A DNA stretch of 64,000 bases, from positions 62,001 to 126,000 of the forward strand of contig CAWDPQ010000010.1 in NCBI GenBank assembly GCA_963804245.1, given 5' to 3'. The DNA is from CAWDPQ01 sp963804245 (GTDB taxonomy: Bacteria; Acidobacteriota; Vicinamibacteria; Vicinamibacterales; 2-12-FULL-66-21). Numbering within the stretch: the stretch's first letter is position 1; each line of letters begins with the position of its first letter. Positions 16,901 to 23,378 of the stretch are shown in pieces. The translations under genes were made by a program, and so were the position numbers. A model generated the notes under the pieces. That model saw only the letters and a list, made by a program, of their open reading frames with translations. It had not been told where the DNA came from and did no database searches.

Positions 16901-17244
16901 AGATCCAACTGCACGCTGAGCCGGACGGTCTGGCTCACCGTGACCGGCACGCGCTCTTGCACCGCGGTCGAGAACTTCGGCGCCTCCACGGTCACGCTGT
17001 ACTCGCCGACCGGCAGGAGCGACAGTCTGAAGAACCCGTCGGCGCCGGCGACGGCCTCCCGGGTGAAGCGGGTGTCCGCCTGCCTGGCAGTGACCCGTGC
17101 GCCAGGCACGACGCTCATCGTCGCATCGATGACAGTCCCTTCGATCGTTCCAGTCGGATCCTGTGCGGCGACGGAGTAGTAGGGCAGGACGAGCATGACG
17201 AGCAGTACTGATGCTCGCCGCAGCGAGAGGATTGTGGCAGGCAT
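13966..17244 (-). CDS. Oar-like TonB-dependent outer-membrane receptor, second copy
   Basis: 1092 residues from the ATG at 17244, which begins the signal peptide MPATILSLRRASVLLVMLVL ending in VAAQ. An upstream TTG at 17295 is possible but lacks a ribosome site. The carboxypeptidase-regulatory-like N-domain (GTIEGTVIDATMSVVPGARV) is followed by the plug (VDLPLNGRNFTQLGLLQTG, VNGMRPEQNIYLVDGAQNM) and a beta-barrel ending in FAFKLIF. It is only moderately similar to the receptor at 3535-6678, so a different ligand is likely. It reads away from RraA and lies upstream of the two-component genes on the same strand (89-base gap), which could make them partly co-transcribed. Confidence 0.9.
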   Translation of the reverse strand: MPATILSLRRASVLLVMLVLPYYSVAAQDPTGTIEGTVIDATMSVVPGARVTARQADTRFTREAVAGADGFFRLSLLPVGEYSVTVEAPKFSTAVQERVPVTVSQTVRLSVQLDLSSVTDVVTVSGGVQLVDTSTNALGRVITGRELVDLPLNGRNFTQLGLLQTGVAPLTAGVATAGGSLRQGQAYAVNGMRPEQNIYLVDGAQNMNRMDGGFAVRIPVDAIAEFRILTQSAPPEYGGTGGATTSVVTRGGSNRFNGSVYDFIRNDVFDARNFFSREVEPLNQNQFGATFGGPLQMNRTFFFGYYEGFRNKQGITTTATVPTAQERVGDFSALSTPLLNLAAGGVPFPGNQLPPNAINPVARNVVNLYPLGNVSPSIYRETLIGRNEIDQIGGRVDFNASASDQLFGRYWYSGGHNINPVSVRGTDVPGYPTRDDLATHSALLSSTRIFSPSLTNSLRATWLSHEFLFDQRLNRRPPRELGFGYDSANTLGQGPPFFNVSGYSPIGGAITGPRNSTQTTFEVHDGMTWTRGAHLVKVGGEVRRTVIDMIQPIAPNAFFVFAGTFPTTNAIANLLLGAPVTFYQGLGDFNRGVRLWNVGLYAQDEWRLGDRLTMNYGLRYERINPLTEVQDRLTGFVPGVQSQVRPDAPRGLVFPGDPGVGAGIAHGAHAFMPRIGFAWDPTGSGTWSVRSSYGLFYDQFQNGAGTTSQVAISSIPWAQFNQFSGAGLNFQNPYDQRPLPAPNTFVRPSTVFAMDVHAKPPYAQNWNVSVQRSLAGHYLVEVRYVGAAGSRLPRNIEANPAQYAPGATAQNADRRRIYANCPADGGTCDFSTIAMLSNITSSSFHSGQVALSRRYAAGVGFNIWYWFSKSLDYLSAMNLSGAAAKPLAGENDLAQNPFDLDAEYGPSLFDARHRFVASASWEPRLPDSAHRTLRAVLDDWQVNVIAAFNSGTPFTVSDSTNVALQANSPPISGFAASRPNLIGDPNAGPRTVDEWISRTAFQRLNPQTDAGQFGNAGRNIARGPSYTNVDVSLVRTLPLGDDVRLQLRAESFNVLNHPNFGLPVADLNSPNFGRILSAGPPRLVQFAFKLIF

Positions 17245-17324
17245 TGTTGCGATGAGTTGAGCGGGGAATTTACCTTCGAGGTGGCGAAGGGTCAATAATT
17301 CGAAGGCACTAGAGCTTACGCGGC

Positions 17325-17410
17325 GAAGTCGCTAGTCGTTGGTCGCCAGTCGTCGCTAGTCGGGGACGACTAACGACTAACGACGACTAACGACTAACGA
17401 CCAACGACTT
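17325..17410. repeat. Heptamer-phrase inverted repeat (AGTCG family)
   Basis: The left arm is built from TAGTCGT/TAGTCGC/CAGTCGT units beginning GAAGTCG; the right arm is the complement (CGACTAA units) ending CGACTT. Together they fold into one long imperfect hairpin. It lies between divergent genes, so it is not simply a terminator. The same family occurs at 40312, 42607, 45705, 53690 and 63957. Confidence 0.8.
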
Positions 17411-17441
17411 ACATGTATCATGCGACTGTGGAGGACTCTGC

Positions 17442-18218
17442 ATGCGCGCTCGCTTGTTCACGGCCGTCTTGACGGCCCTGGTTATTGCACCCACGACCGC
17501 TCTTCAGCCACCCGCTGCGACGCCGCAGGCCGCACCCGCGAAGCCGGCGGCGGCTGCGTTGACGCCCGAGCAGGTCATCGCCGAACTGCGCCGTCCGGAG
17601 AACAGCACCGGGAACATCGCCGACGGTGTGGAAGCGGCGACCGGTGCTCGTGGCTGGATGTCAGCGGATATGAAGCCGATCAGCGATCGCAAGATCGTCG
17701 GGCGGGCTTGGACGGCGCTGCTGCGTCCGGTGTTGAAGCAGGATCAGACGGCGTATCCCAACTACGCGCTGCAGATCCTGGACGAGGCGCCGGCCGGCAG
17801 CGTGCTCGTCTACGTGCTCGAAGGCAGTGTGGAGATTGCCGGCATGGGCAACCTCATGGCCACCACCGCCGCGGTGCGCGGACTCGAGGGCACGGTGATC
17901 GATGGAGCTGTGCGCGACATCCGCGAGATTCGTCAGATCGGGCACCAGGTCTTCGCGCGGCGAGTCAGCCCGGCCACGTCGGTCGGTCGGCTGGTGAGCG
18001 TGGCCAAACAAACCCCGGTGAAATGCGCCGAGGTCATGGTCCGACCGGGCGACTACATCGTCGGCGACACCGACGGCGTGGTGGTCGTACCTCAGGAAGC
18101 GGCCGAGAAAGTCATTGCCTTGCTGAAGGACTACGACTCGCGAGAGTCGAAGATGGTGCCGATCATCAAGCAGGAGAAGTCCATGCTCAAGGCGCTCGAG
18201 ATCTACGGCCGCTACTAG
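17442..18218 (+). CDS. Exported RraA-family aldolase/decarboxylase-like protein
   Basis: 258 residues with a Sec signal (about 1-20) and an Ala/Pro-rich linker. The core is an RraA/HMG-aldolase fold: MSADMKPISDRKIVGRAWTA, GNLMATTAAVRGLEGTVIDG with the metal-binding acidic pair in VIDGAVRDIREI, and GDTDGVVVVPQEAAEKV. Characterised relatives are class II 4-hydroxy-4-methyl-2-oxoglutarate/4-carboxy-4-hydroxy-2-oxoadipate aldolases with oxaloacetate decarboxylase activity; others (RraA) bind RNase E, which is unlikely for an exported protein. It may act on 2-oxo acids released by the exported PLP enzymes of the locus (inference). A weak GGAGG precedes the ATG (TGTGGAGGACTCTGC). Confidence 0.82.
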   Translation: MRARLFTAVLTALVIAPTTALQPPAATPQAAPAKPAAAALTPEQVIAELRRPENSTGNIADGVEAATGARGWMSADMKPISDRKIVGRAWTALLRPVLKQDQTAYPNYALQILDEAPAGSVLVYVLEGSVEIAGMGNLMATTAAVRGLEGTVIDGAVRDIREIRQIGHQVFARRVSPATSVGRLVSVAKQTPVKCAEVMVRPGDYIVGDTDGVVVVPQEAAEKVIALLKDYDSRESKMVPIIKQEKSMLKALEIYGRY

Positions 18219-18254
18219 AGAAAATTGCGCGCCAGCGAAAGGCGGCCCGATCCT

Positions 18255-18458
18255 TTACCGCTTCTTGCTGGCGCGTTTTCGCGAGGTCTTGCGCCGCGGC
18301 ACCTTTGCGCCTTTCTTCCGCGCTTCGCTGAGACCGATGGCGATTGCCTGCTTACGGCTCTTCACGGTCCGTCCGGAACCGCTCTTGAGCGTTCCACTCT
18401 TTCGCCGCCTCATCGTTGACTTCACGCTTTTCGACGCAGCCTTCCCGTACTTGGCCAT
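18255..18458 (-). CDS. Small lysine/arginine-rich protein, DUF6496 family
   Basis: 67 residues; GGAGG 8 bases before the ATG. Lys/Arg make up more than a third of it, with the family core TLKSGSGRTVKSRKQAIAIG and LSEARKKGAKVPRRK. Its composition resembles small histone-like or nucleic-acid-binding proteins; the function is not established. It is convergent with RraA with a 36-base gap. Confidence 0.8.
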   Translation of the reverse strand: MAKYGKAASKSVKSTMRRRKSGTLKSGSGRTVKSRKQAIAIGLSEARKKGAKVPRRKTSRKRASKKR

Positions 18459-18571
18459 GTCGTTGCCTCCGCGGCCGAAGCGTGCAAACCGCGTGCTGAC
18501 GACACTAAGAGACGAGGTCGGTTCAACGTGCGGCGATTCGCGTTCGTCAGATCCGTGGATGTGCCACCCTT

Positions 18572-18669
18572 GGGGTCAGATCTTGTTTCTTGCGGATGTG
18601 TCCTCTTTCGGAGTCGATTGCATTTGTCTCCGAAAGAGGACACGCGTGCAAGAAACAAGATCTGACCCC
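18572..18669. repeat. 98-bp near-perfect palindrome (REP/MITE-like element)
   Basis: Outer arms of 22 bp (18572-18593 with 18648-18669, starting GGGGTCAGATCTTG) and inner arms of 16 bp (18598-18613 with 18628-18643, GTGTCCTCTTTCGGAG) are both perfect, separated by a 4-by-4 internal mismatch and closed by a 14-base loop. There is no coding capacity. The shape fits a transposase-mobilised REP or MITE; no transposase is present nearby. Confidence 0.75.
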
Positions 18670-18688
18670 CAGTTCCCCCCGTTCCCCC

Positions 18689-19093
18689 CTACCGTGGATA
18701 CAGCGACATCGCAATCTTCTGCAGCTCGATCGACGGCATTTCGCTGCTGGCAACAAGGAAGAACATGTCGCCGTCATGCCACGTCACCACGGCCGGACTG
18801 CGGCCCTCGATGTCTTCGGGGGCTGGGTCGGGACCGAGCTCATAGAGACGCGCCTCGTGCTCGAAGACCCGGGCAACGATCGGATTGCGGCCGTACCAGA
18901 CCTCGAGCGCCAGGCGGCGCGCCTCGTCCGGTGCCCGCCGCGATTGGCTGACGACGAAACTGCCGTAGTGCGCTTCGCACGTCCTGTCAGCGATCGTCAG
19001 CTCCCGTTGGCGATGATCGCGGACGTATATGCGGATGGCCTCCAACTCGAAGCCCGCGGTATAGGTCGGTTGCAGCGGCCGAAAGGCCAGCAT
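18689..19093 (-). CDS. Conserved hypothetical protein, DUF4367-like end
   Basis: 134 residues in the intact frame (MLAFRPLQPTYTAGFELEAI, IADRTCEAHYGSFVVSQSRR, VWYGRNPIVARVFEHEAR, SPAVVTWHDGDMFFLVASSE, MPSIELQKIAMSLYPR). The C-terminal motif resembles DUF4367-type domains of envelope proteins; the similarity is weak and no function is assigned. No ribosome site precedes the ATG. A second frame starting at 19148 (MTTNPHFETADSWN) would join smoothly to AAETMLAF if one extra A near 19107 were removed, so the true gene may be 18689-19148 with an indel. If so, it begins 14 bases from the start of the divergent ABM gene. Confidence 0.55.
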   Translation of the reverse strand: MLAFRPLQPTYTAGFELEAIRIYVRDHRQRELTIADRTCEAHYGSFVVSQSRRAPDEARRLALEVWYGRNPIVARVFEHEARLYELGPDPAPEDIEGRSPAVVTWHDGDMFFLVASSEMPSIELQKIAMSLYPR

Positions 19094-19161
19094 GGTTTCG
19101 GCGGCTGTTCCACGAATCGGCTGTTTCGAAATGTGGGTTGGTCGTCATTGTGAGGAGCGTG

Positions 19162-19491
19162 ATGGTCGCGAGAATCTGGCGCGGATACACGGCACCGGAG
19201 CATGCGGATGCGTATCAGTCGATGCTGATGCCTGAAGTGCTACCGGGCATCAGCACGGTCAAGGGCTACCTGGGCAGCTACGTGCTCAGGCGAACGGCCG
19301 GTGACGAGATCGAGTTCATCACCGTGTTGTTGTGGGAATCCATCGATGCCATCCGGGCGATTGCCGGCCCGACCTACGAACGGGCGATCATACCGGAGGA
19401 GCGCCGGAAGTTCTTGCTTCGCTATGACGAGACGGCTGCGCATTATGACGTGGTGTCGACCCAGTCCCCACTGCCTCTCGCGCCTGGCTAA
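19162..19491 (+). CDS. ABM-like (antibiotic biosynthesis monooxygenase fold) small protein
   Basis: 109 residues from the ATG at 19162, with GAGGAGCG directly upstream. MVARIWRGYTAPEHADAYQS followed by YLGSYVLRRTAGDEIEFI and TVLLWESIDAIRAIAG is the ferredoxin-like dimeric alpha/beta barrel pattern of ABM-domain proteins. Members range from monooxygenases to small stress-related proteins; no catalytic residues can be assigned. It is divergent from the hypothetical gene at 18689-19093 and convergent with the metallophosphoesterase. Confidence 0.7.
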   Translation: MVARIWRGYTAPEHADAYQSMLMPEVLPGISTVKGYLGSYVLRRTAGDEIEFITVLLWESIDAIRAIAGPTYERAIIPEERRKFLLRYDETAAHYDVVSTQSPLPLAPG

Positions 19492-19509
19492 CGGTCGCCG
19501 GCACAGCGG

Positions 19510-20421
19510 TCAGCGCGCGGCCATCCGCCGAGTAAGTACGCCCGAGTCGATAGTCTGACCCGTTCGCGAGACGGTGTTGAAGTACATCTCATCGCCGGCT
19601 ATTTCCGCCGCCATGAACGCAAGATCGGTATCGAACCCCTTGGCGGTGATGCCGGTGCTGCGATCGATGTTACCGGATCGCAATTTACCACCAGATCCCA
19701 CCACGAAGTACGCGATCCCATTTTGTGGTTTGACACGCTCGTAGAAATGATCGTGCCCGGTCAGAACCACGCTGATGTTGTTCGCCAGGAAGAGCGGTTC
19801 GAGGACCTCGCGCAGCCGGAGGTCGGAACCGTGCCGATCACCAGACGAATACAGTGGATGGTGGAAGAACACGATCTTCCAATTGCTCCCCGACGCCTTG
19901 AGCTCCTTCTCGAGCCATCGGATCTGTTCCGGAACCGGATACGTACTTTCGAGCGCGAAGAACCGGATCTCGGGCTTCGGGCTGAACGTGTAGTACAGCT
20001 TGCCGTCCATGTTGAACGGTTTGTAGAAGCGCTGTTCCCGCGCATCGTGGTTGCCGAGCGACGCGTAGAACTTCACACCCGCGTCGAGCAGCGGCTTGTA
20101 GGGATCCTCGAACTTTTTCTTGAAGTCCTGCGGGCGCTCGGAACCATAGATGTTGTCCCCAACCAGCACTACCAGCTCGTACTTGAATGACTGGTAAACC
20201 TTCGCCATCTGCGCAGCCAGCTGGTACTGCGTGCGATCGCCCGTGCCGAAGTCACCGAGGACGGCGAACTTGAAGGATCCGGCCCGGTTGGGCAGGGCAA
20301 CTGGCGCTTCCACGGCCGCCTGCTGCACGACGTCCGCCACGGCCACGGCGGTCGCGGCCAGGAGGGCAAACCCGACGATAGCGAGACTGGCTCGCGGGCG
20401 AACGATGCGTTCAAGCGTCAT
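19510..20421 (-). CDS. Exported calcineurin-like metallophosphoesterase (purple acid phosphatase-like)
   Basis: 303 residues with a Sec signal or N-terminal anchor (about 1-30). All metal-site blocks of the calcineurin-like superfamily are present: AVLGDFGTGD, LVGDNIYG, SLGNHDARE, FFHHPLYSSG and LTGHDHFYER. The layout is close to tartrate-resistant acid phosphatase-like proteins (family size ~300). It would hydrolyse phosphomonoesters in the periplasm. The start ATG overlaps the stop of the preceding lipoprotein gene by four bases (ATGA), implying coupled translation. Confidence 0.88.
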   Translation of the reverse strand: MTLERIVRPRASLAIVGFALLAATAVAVADVVQQAAVEAPVALPNRAGSFKFAVLGDFGTGDRTQYQLAAQMAKVYQSFKYELVVLVGDNIYGSERPQDFKKKFEDPYKPLLDAGVKFYASLGNHDAREQRFYKPFNMDGKLYYTFSPKPEIRFFALESTYPVPEQIRWLEKELKASGSNWKIVFFHHPLYSSGDRHGSDLRLREVLEPLFLANNISVVLTGHDHFYERVKPQNGIAYFVVGSGGKLRSGNIDRSTGITAKGFDTDLAFMAAEIAGDEMYFNTVSRTGQTIDSGVLTRRMAAR

Positions 20422-21056
20422 TTCGGAAATGCATCCGGGATGAAATCGGCAATGACGTGCGCGTGCGCGTCGAGCAGGATGAGGTTGTCGCCGACGAAGC
20501 GATACTCCATGTCCTCGCTCAGCGCCGGCAGCGTTTGCAAGACCTGTGGCGGCACGCTCGAGATAGGCACGGCATCGGGATAGCGGCCGTTCACGGCGAG
20601 CTTCAGGCCGACCGGGTTTTCGTCCATGATCGACGCCTTCAACTGTTTCCCATCGGGCCCGCCGAACACGGAGGCGAGCAGGCGCTTGATGACCACCTCC
20701 GCTTCCGGCGTGAAGATATCGCCACGCTTGGCGGACATGCGTTCTTTGCGGATCAGCTTCTCGAACATCCGCTGGTTGCTGTCGATCTGCTGTGGCGTCG
20801 CCTGATCGGGCAGCTCGGGCAGCGTTTTCTCGATTTTGCGGTGGAACTCGACATACACCTTCAGCCGATCGTTCATCGTAGCCAGGGCTTTAGCATCGGC
20901 TTCGCTGAGCGGGCCGACGACGCGCTCGGTGGGCGGTGCCGTGGCGGGCGACGCCGTCGTCGCCGGCGGGGGTGGTGGAACGTCCCGCTTGCACGCCCCA
21001 AAGAACAGGAGCATCACTCCTAGGCAACCGAAGACTCCATTTCGCACTGCGGGCAT
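20418..21056 (-). CDS. Lipoprotein of unknown function coupled to metallophosphoesterase
   Basis: 212 residues; a lipoprotein signal with lipobox FFGAC (Cys at about 22), then a Pro/Thr/Ala-rich linker (PPPPPATTASPATAPP). The remainder is helical (LSEADAKALATMNDRLKVYV, EFHRKIEKTLPELP) with a compact C-terminal part (RYPDAVPISSVPPQVLQTLP, MEYRFVGDNLILLDAHAHVI) seen in many acidobacterial secreted proteins. I recognise no named domain. Its four-base overlap with the phosphoesterase suggests the two form an envelope complex or share a substrate (inference). Confidence 0.75.
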   Translation of the reverse strand: MPAVRNGVFGCLGVMLLFFGACKRDVPPPPPATTASPATAPPTERVVGPLSEADAKALATMNDRLKVYVEFHRKIEKTLPELPDQATPQQIDSNQRMFEKLIRKERMSAKRGDIFTPEAEVVIKRLLASVFGGPDGKQLKASIMDENPVGLKLAVNGRYPDAVPISSVPPQVLQTLPALSEDMEYRFVGDNLILLDAHAHVIADFIPDAFPK

Positions 21057-21097
21057 GCTGGAACCTCTCCGAGTCGAACGCCAAGCACAACTAATGC

Positions 21098-21232
21098 CAC
21101 GTGCGACGTGCGACGTGCTACGTGCACGTGCTACGTGCCGGACGTGCTAGGTGCGACGTGCTAAGACGCGGCACCTCGCGGTTCCGCCGTCCCGCACATA
21201 GCACGTCGCACGTCAGCACGTAGCACGTGTAC
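21098..21232. repeat. ACGTGCG/ACGTGCT heptamer repeats in inverted arms
   Basis: Runs of ACGTGCG, ACGTGCT and CACGTGC units on the left are answered by GCACGTCGCACGT and TAGCACGT units on the right, around a less repetitive centre (about 21160-21195). It lies between divergent genes. The unit length of seven matches the AGTCG family elsewhere, but the sequence is unrelated. Confidence 0.75.
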
Positions 21233-21246
21233 GCACGCGGCGTTAA

Positions 21247-21275
21247 TTGACAAATTATTTTTCCTATTCTATTGT
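21247..21275 (+). promoter_or_regulatory. Strong sigma-70-type promoter of the ArsR gene
   Basis: TTGACA (21247-21252), 17 bases, then TATTGT (21270-21275), in a strikingly AT-rich patch. The GTG start at 21283 lies seven bases after the -10 box and has no ribosome site, so the transcript is probably leaderless. Confidence 0.7.
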
Positions 21276-21282
21276 CTCGCCC

Positions 21283-21894
21283 GTGACGACCGCTCCCGTC
21301 GCCCTGATCGACGACCCGCAACGCGTCCGCGCCGCCTTGACGCCGATGCGGCGGCGGCTGCTCGAGCGCCTCCGTCAGCCGGCCTCGGCGACGGAGCTCG
21401 CCCCGGAATTCTCGATGGGACGGCAGCGCCTGAACTACCACCTGCGCGCGCTGGAGAATGCCGGTCTGCTCGAACTGGTCGAGGCCCGGCAGCGGCGGGG
21501 ATGCATCGAGCGGATCCTGGCGGCGCGCGCTCAGGCGTTCGTCGTCGATCCGGCGATCGTCGGCGGCCGTGCGCCCCGCGCCATCCGTGCCGCCGTCCAG
21601 GATCGCTTTGCCGCCGCACATCTGATCGAGACGGCGGCTGACGTCGTCCGCGAGGTGGCGCGCATGCAGTCGCGCGCCGACCAGCAGCGCACGAGGCTTC
21701 TCACCTTCACGATGGACACGGAAATCAGCTTTGCCACGCCTCGTGATCTCGAGCGATTCACGACCGCGCTGGCCGGCTTCATCGCGCGGCAGGGCCGCAA
21801 GCACAATGCGCGCGACGGCGGCCGCCGCTATCGTGTCGTCGTTGGCGCCCATCCAGCGCCGCGCCGGCAGCCAACCAGCAGGAGAACATCATGA
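21283..21894 (+). CDS. ArsR-family helix-turn-helix regulator
   Basis: 203 residues from the GTG at 21283 (VTTAPVALIDDPQRVRAALT); a reading frame extends back into the promoter but has no other usable start. The winged helix covers about 18-90: PMRRRLLERLRQPASATELA, SMGRQRLNYHLRALENAGLL. The C-terminal half holds MDTEISFATPRDLERFTTAL. It overlaps the following SRPBCC gene by four bases, the usual ArsR-SRPBCC pairing. Autoregulation is likely, as the start sits on the promoter. The ligand is unknown. Confidence 0.85.
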   Translation: MTTAPVALIDDPQRVRAALTPMRRRLLERLRQPASATELAPEFSMGRQRLNYHLRALENAGLLELVEARQRRGCIERILAARAQAFVVDPAIVGGRAPRAIRAAVQDRFAAAHLIETAADVVREVARMQSRADQQRTRLLTFTMDTEISFATPRDLERFTTALAGFIARQGRKHNARDGGRRYRVVVGAHPAPRRQPTSRRTS

Positions 21895-22625
21895 GCACCT
21901 CCGATCGCGTCATCATCGAGATCGTCGTCGCCGCGCCGATCGACGTCGTGTGGCAGGCCCTGCGCGATCCGGTCGAGATTGCTCGTTGGTTTGGTTGGGA
22001 TTCACCCGGACTGGCGGAGGAGATCGATTTCATATTTCGGAAAGCCCTGACCGTGTCGGAGACCGATCACACGCTGCGTGGGATCGACGTCCCCGACCGG
22101 ATCACACTCGAGGCGAGCGGCGCGCAGACGATCGTGCGCGTGGTCCGCTCGGCTCCGGTTACGGACGTGAGCTGGCAAGGCATTTACGACGACATGGTCG
22201 AGGGATGGATTACCTTCATGCAGCAGTTGCGCTTCGCGCTCGAACGTCATCGCGGTGCGGACCGCCGCACGCTGTTCCTCAACGGGCGCGCCCGTTCCGC
22301 CGGCACTGCACTGCCCGGGGATGCTCTAGGCCTCGGCGTGTTGTCGACGGTTCCCGTGGGTGAGCGATACGCGATCACGACGCCCTTCGGCGAGCGCCTG
22401 GAAGGGACGGTGTGGTTCCGAACTGCTTATCAGGTGGGCGTCACGGTCGACGCTTTCGGCGACGGTCTGCTGATTCCCAACGACCGTCCACAGACCAGCA
22501 AGTCTCCGCACGGCGGCGGGAACCTGGTGATCACGACGTACGGGTTGAGCGACCGCGCCTTCGCTGATTTGCGAGAGCGCTGGGAACGGTGGTGGACGGC
22601 GACTTACGAGGTGATTGAAATGTAG
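21891..22625 (+). CDS. SRPBCC (AHSA1-like) domain protein
   Basis: 244 residues, ATGA overlap with the ArsR gene. The first ~125 residues are an AHSA1/START-like fold: EIVVAAPIDVVWQALRDPVE, IARWFGWDSPG, ITLEASGAQTIVRVVRS and WQGIYDDMVEGWITFMQQLR. A second, related half follows (about 150-244), so it is longer than single-domain family members (~150). It probably binds a hydrophobic ligand, with the paired regulator controlling its level. No signal peptide is seen. Confidence 0.82.
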   Translation: MSTSDRVIIEIVVAAPIDVVWQALRDPVEIARWFGWDSPGLAEEIDFIFRKALTVSETDHTLRGIDVPDRITLEASGAQTIVRVVRSAPVTDVSWQGIYDDMVEGWITFMQQLRFALERHRGADRRTLFLNGRARSAGTALPGDALGLGVLSTVPVGERYAITTPFGERLEGTVWFRTAYQVGVTVDAFGDGLLIPNDRPQTSKSPHGGGNLVITTYGLSDRAFADLRERWERWWTATYEVIEM

Positions 22626-22666
22626 CCCTTGTCAAGCCGTCCGCCCACTACACCACCGGCGGACAC

Positions 22667-23176
22667 CTAACTGAAGCTCTGGTCGTCTGCCGATGGGCCG
22701 TACAGAGCCGGAACCTTCGCACCCAGCAACCGCAGGTACACCGTCATCTGTCCACGGTGATGGGCGAGATGGGCGAACGTGTCGCGGATCATCTCGTGAC
22801 GCGGCCCCTGCGCGACGACGTTGCCGGCGACGAGCAGGCGCCAGGGTTTCATTAGATGATCCTCGGTCGTGCTCTTGAAGGCCTCGCGCGCGTCGCTCAC
22901 AGCCTTGTCGTGCGCCTTGAGATACTCGTCGCGTGTGTTCATCGACGGCATCTTGAAGCCCGAACCACTGGCCGGCTTGAGATCGAGCTCATCCTGCTCG
23001 ATCTGCATCGTGATCCACATCGGCATGATCGCCACGAGCTGCGAGAGGTAGCCGAAGATCATCGAGCGATCGTGCGGCTTCCAGTCGTGCTTGCCTTCGG
23101 GCATCTGCTCGAGCGCGCGTCGTGAGCGTTGCGCCTCTTTATCGAGTTCGGAAAGGAAAAGCTCAGCCAACTTCAC
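22667..23176 (-). CDS. DinB-family (four-helix, metal-dependent) protein
   Basis: 169 residues from the GTG at 23176, six bases after AGGAGG; the TTG six bases earlier abuts the ribosome site and is less likely. VKLAELFLSELDKEAQRSRR, the central SMIFGYLSQLVAIMP and the C-terminal HLAHHRGQMTVYLRLLGA place histidines as in the DinB/YfiT fold. Members act as thiol-dependent transferases (bacillithiol- or mycothiol-type); the partner thiol is unknown here. Convergent with the SRPBCC gene. Confidence 0.82.
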   Translation of the reverse strand: MKLAELFLSELDKEAQRSRRALEQMPEGKHDWKPHDRSMIFGYLSQLVAIMPMWITMQIEQDELDLKPASGSGFKMPSMNTRDEYLKAHDKAVSDAREAFKSTTEDHLMKPWRLLVAGNVVAQGPRHEMIRDTFAHLAHHRGQMTVYLRLLGAKVPALYGPSADDQSFS

Positions 23177-23194
23177 AGCCAACCTCCTACTAAC

Positions 23195-23342
23195 TGAGGA
23201 ACTGGACGAACTGGGGAGCTGGGGAACTGTAGGTCTAACCAGCTCGAGATTGAGTTCACTAGTTCGCAGGTTCGAGCCCCCGAGCCCCCGAGTCTCCGAG
23301 TCCCCGAGCTCGCGCCGAGCCGCCCGAGCCCCCGAGCCCCGA
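23195..23342. repeat. Phrase repeats (GAACTGGGGA, GAGCCCCC) upstream of DNA ligase
   Basis: GAACTGG/GGGGAGCT phrases (about 23200-23230) are followed by CGAGCCCCCGAGCCCCCGAG-type runs to 23340. There is no coding potential. The same GAGCCCC wording recurs at about 34600-34655 and the GGGGAACT wording at 48374-48585. Confidence 0.7.
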
Positions 23343-23378
23343 TGGTAACACCGCTATTGGCTGTGGTAAGACGTCGCT

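Noticed and set aside
17325..17410. CRISPR array (regularly repeated short units)
   Set aside because: Units are 7 bases with no unique spacers of constant length, and there are no cas genes.
18572..18669. Rho-independent terminator
   Set aside because: The arms are far too long (98 bp), there is no U-run, and it lies between two genes on the same strand, fitting a REP/MITE better.
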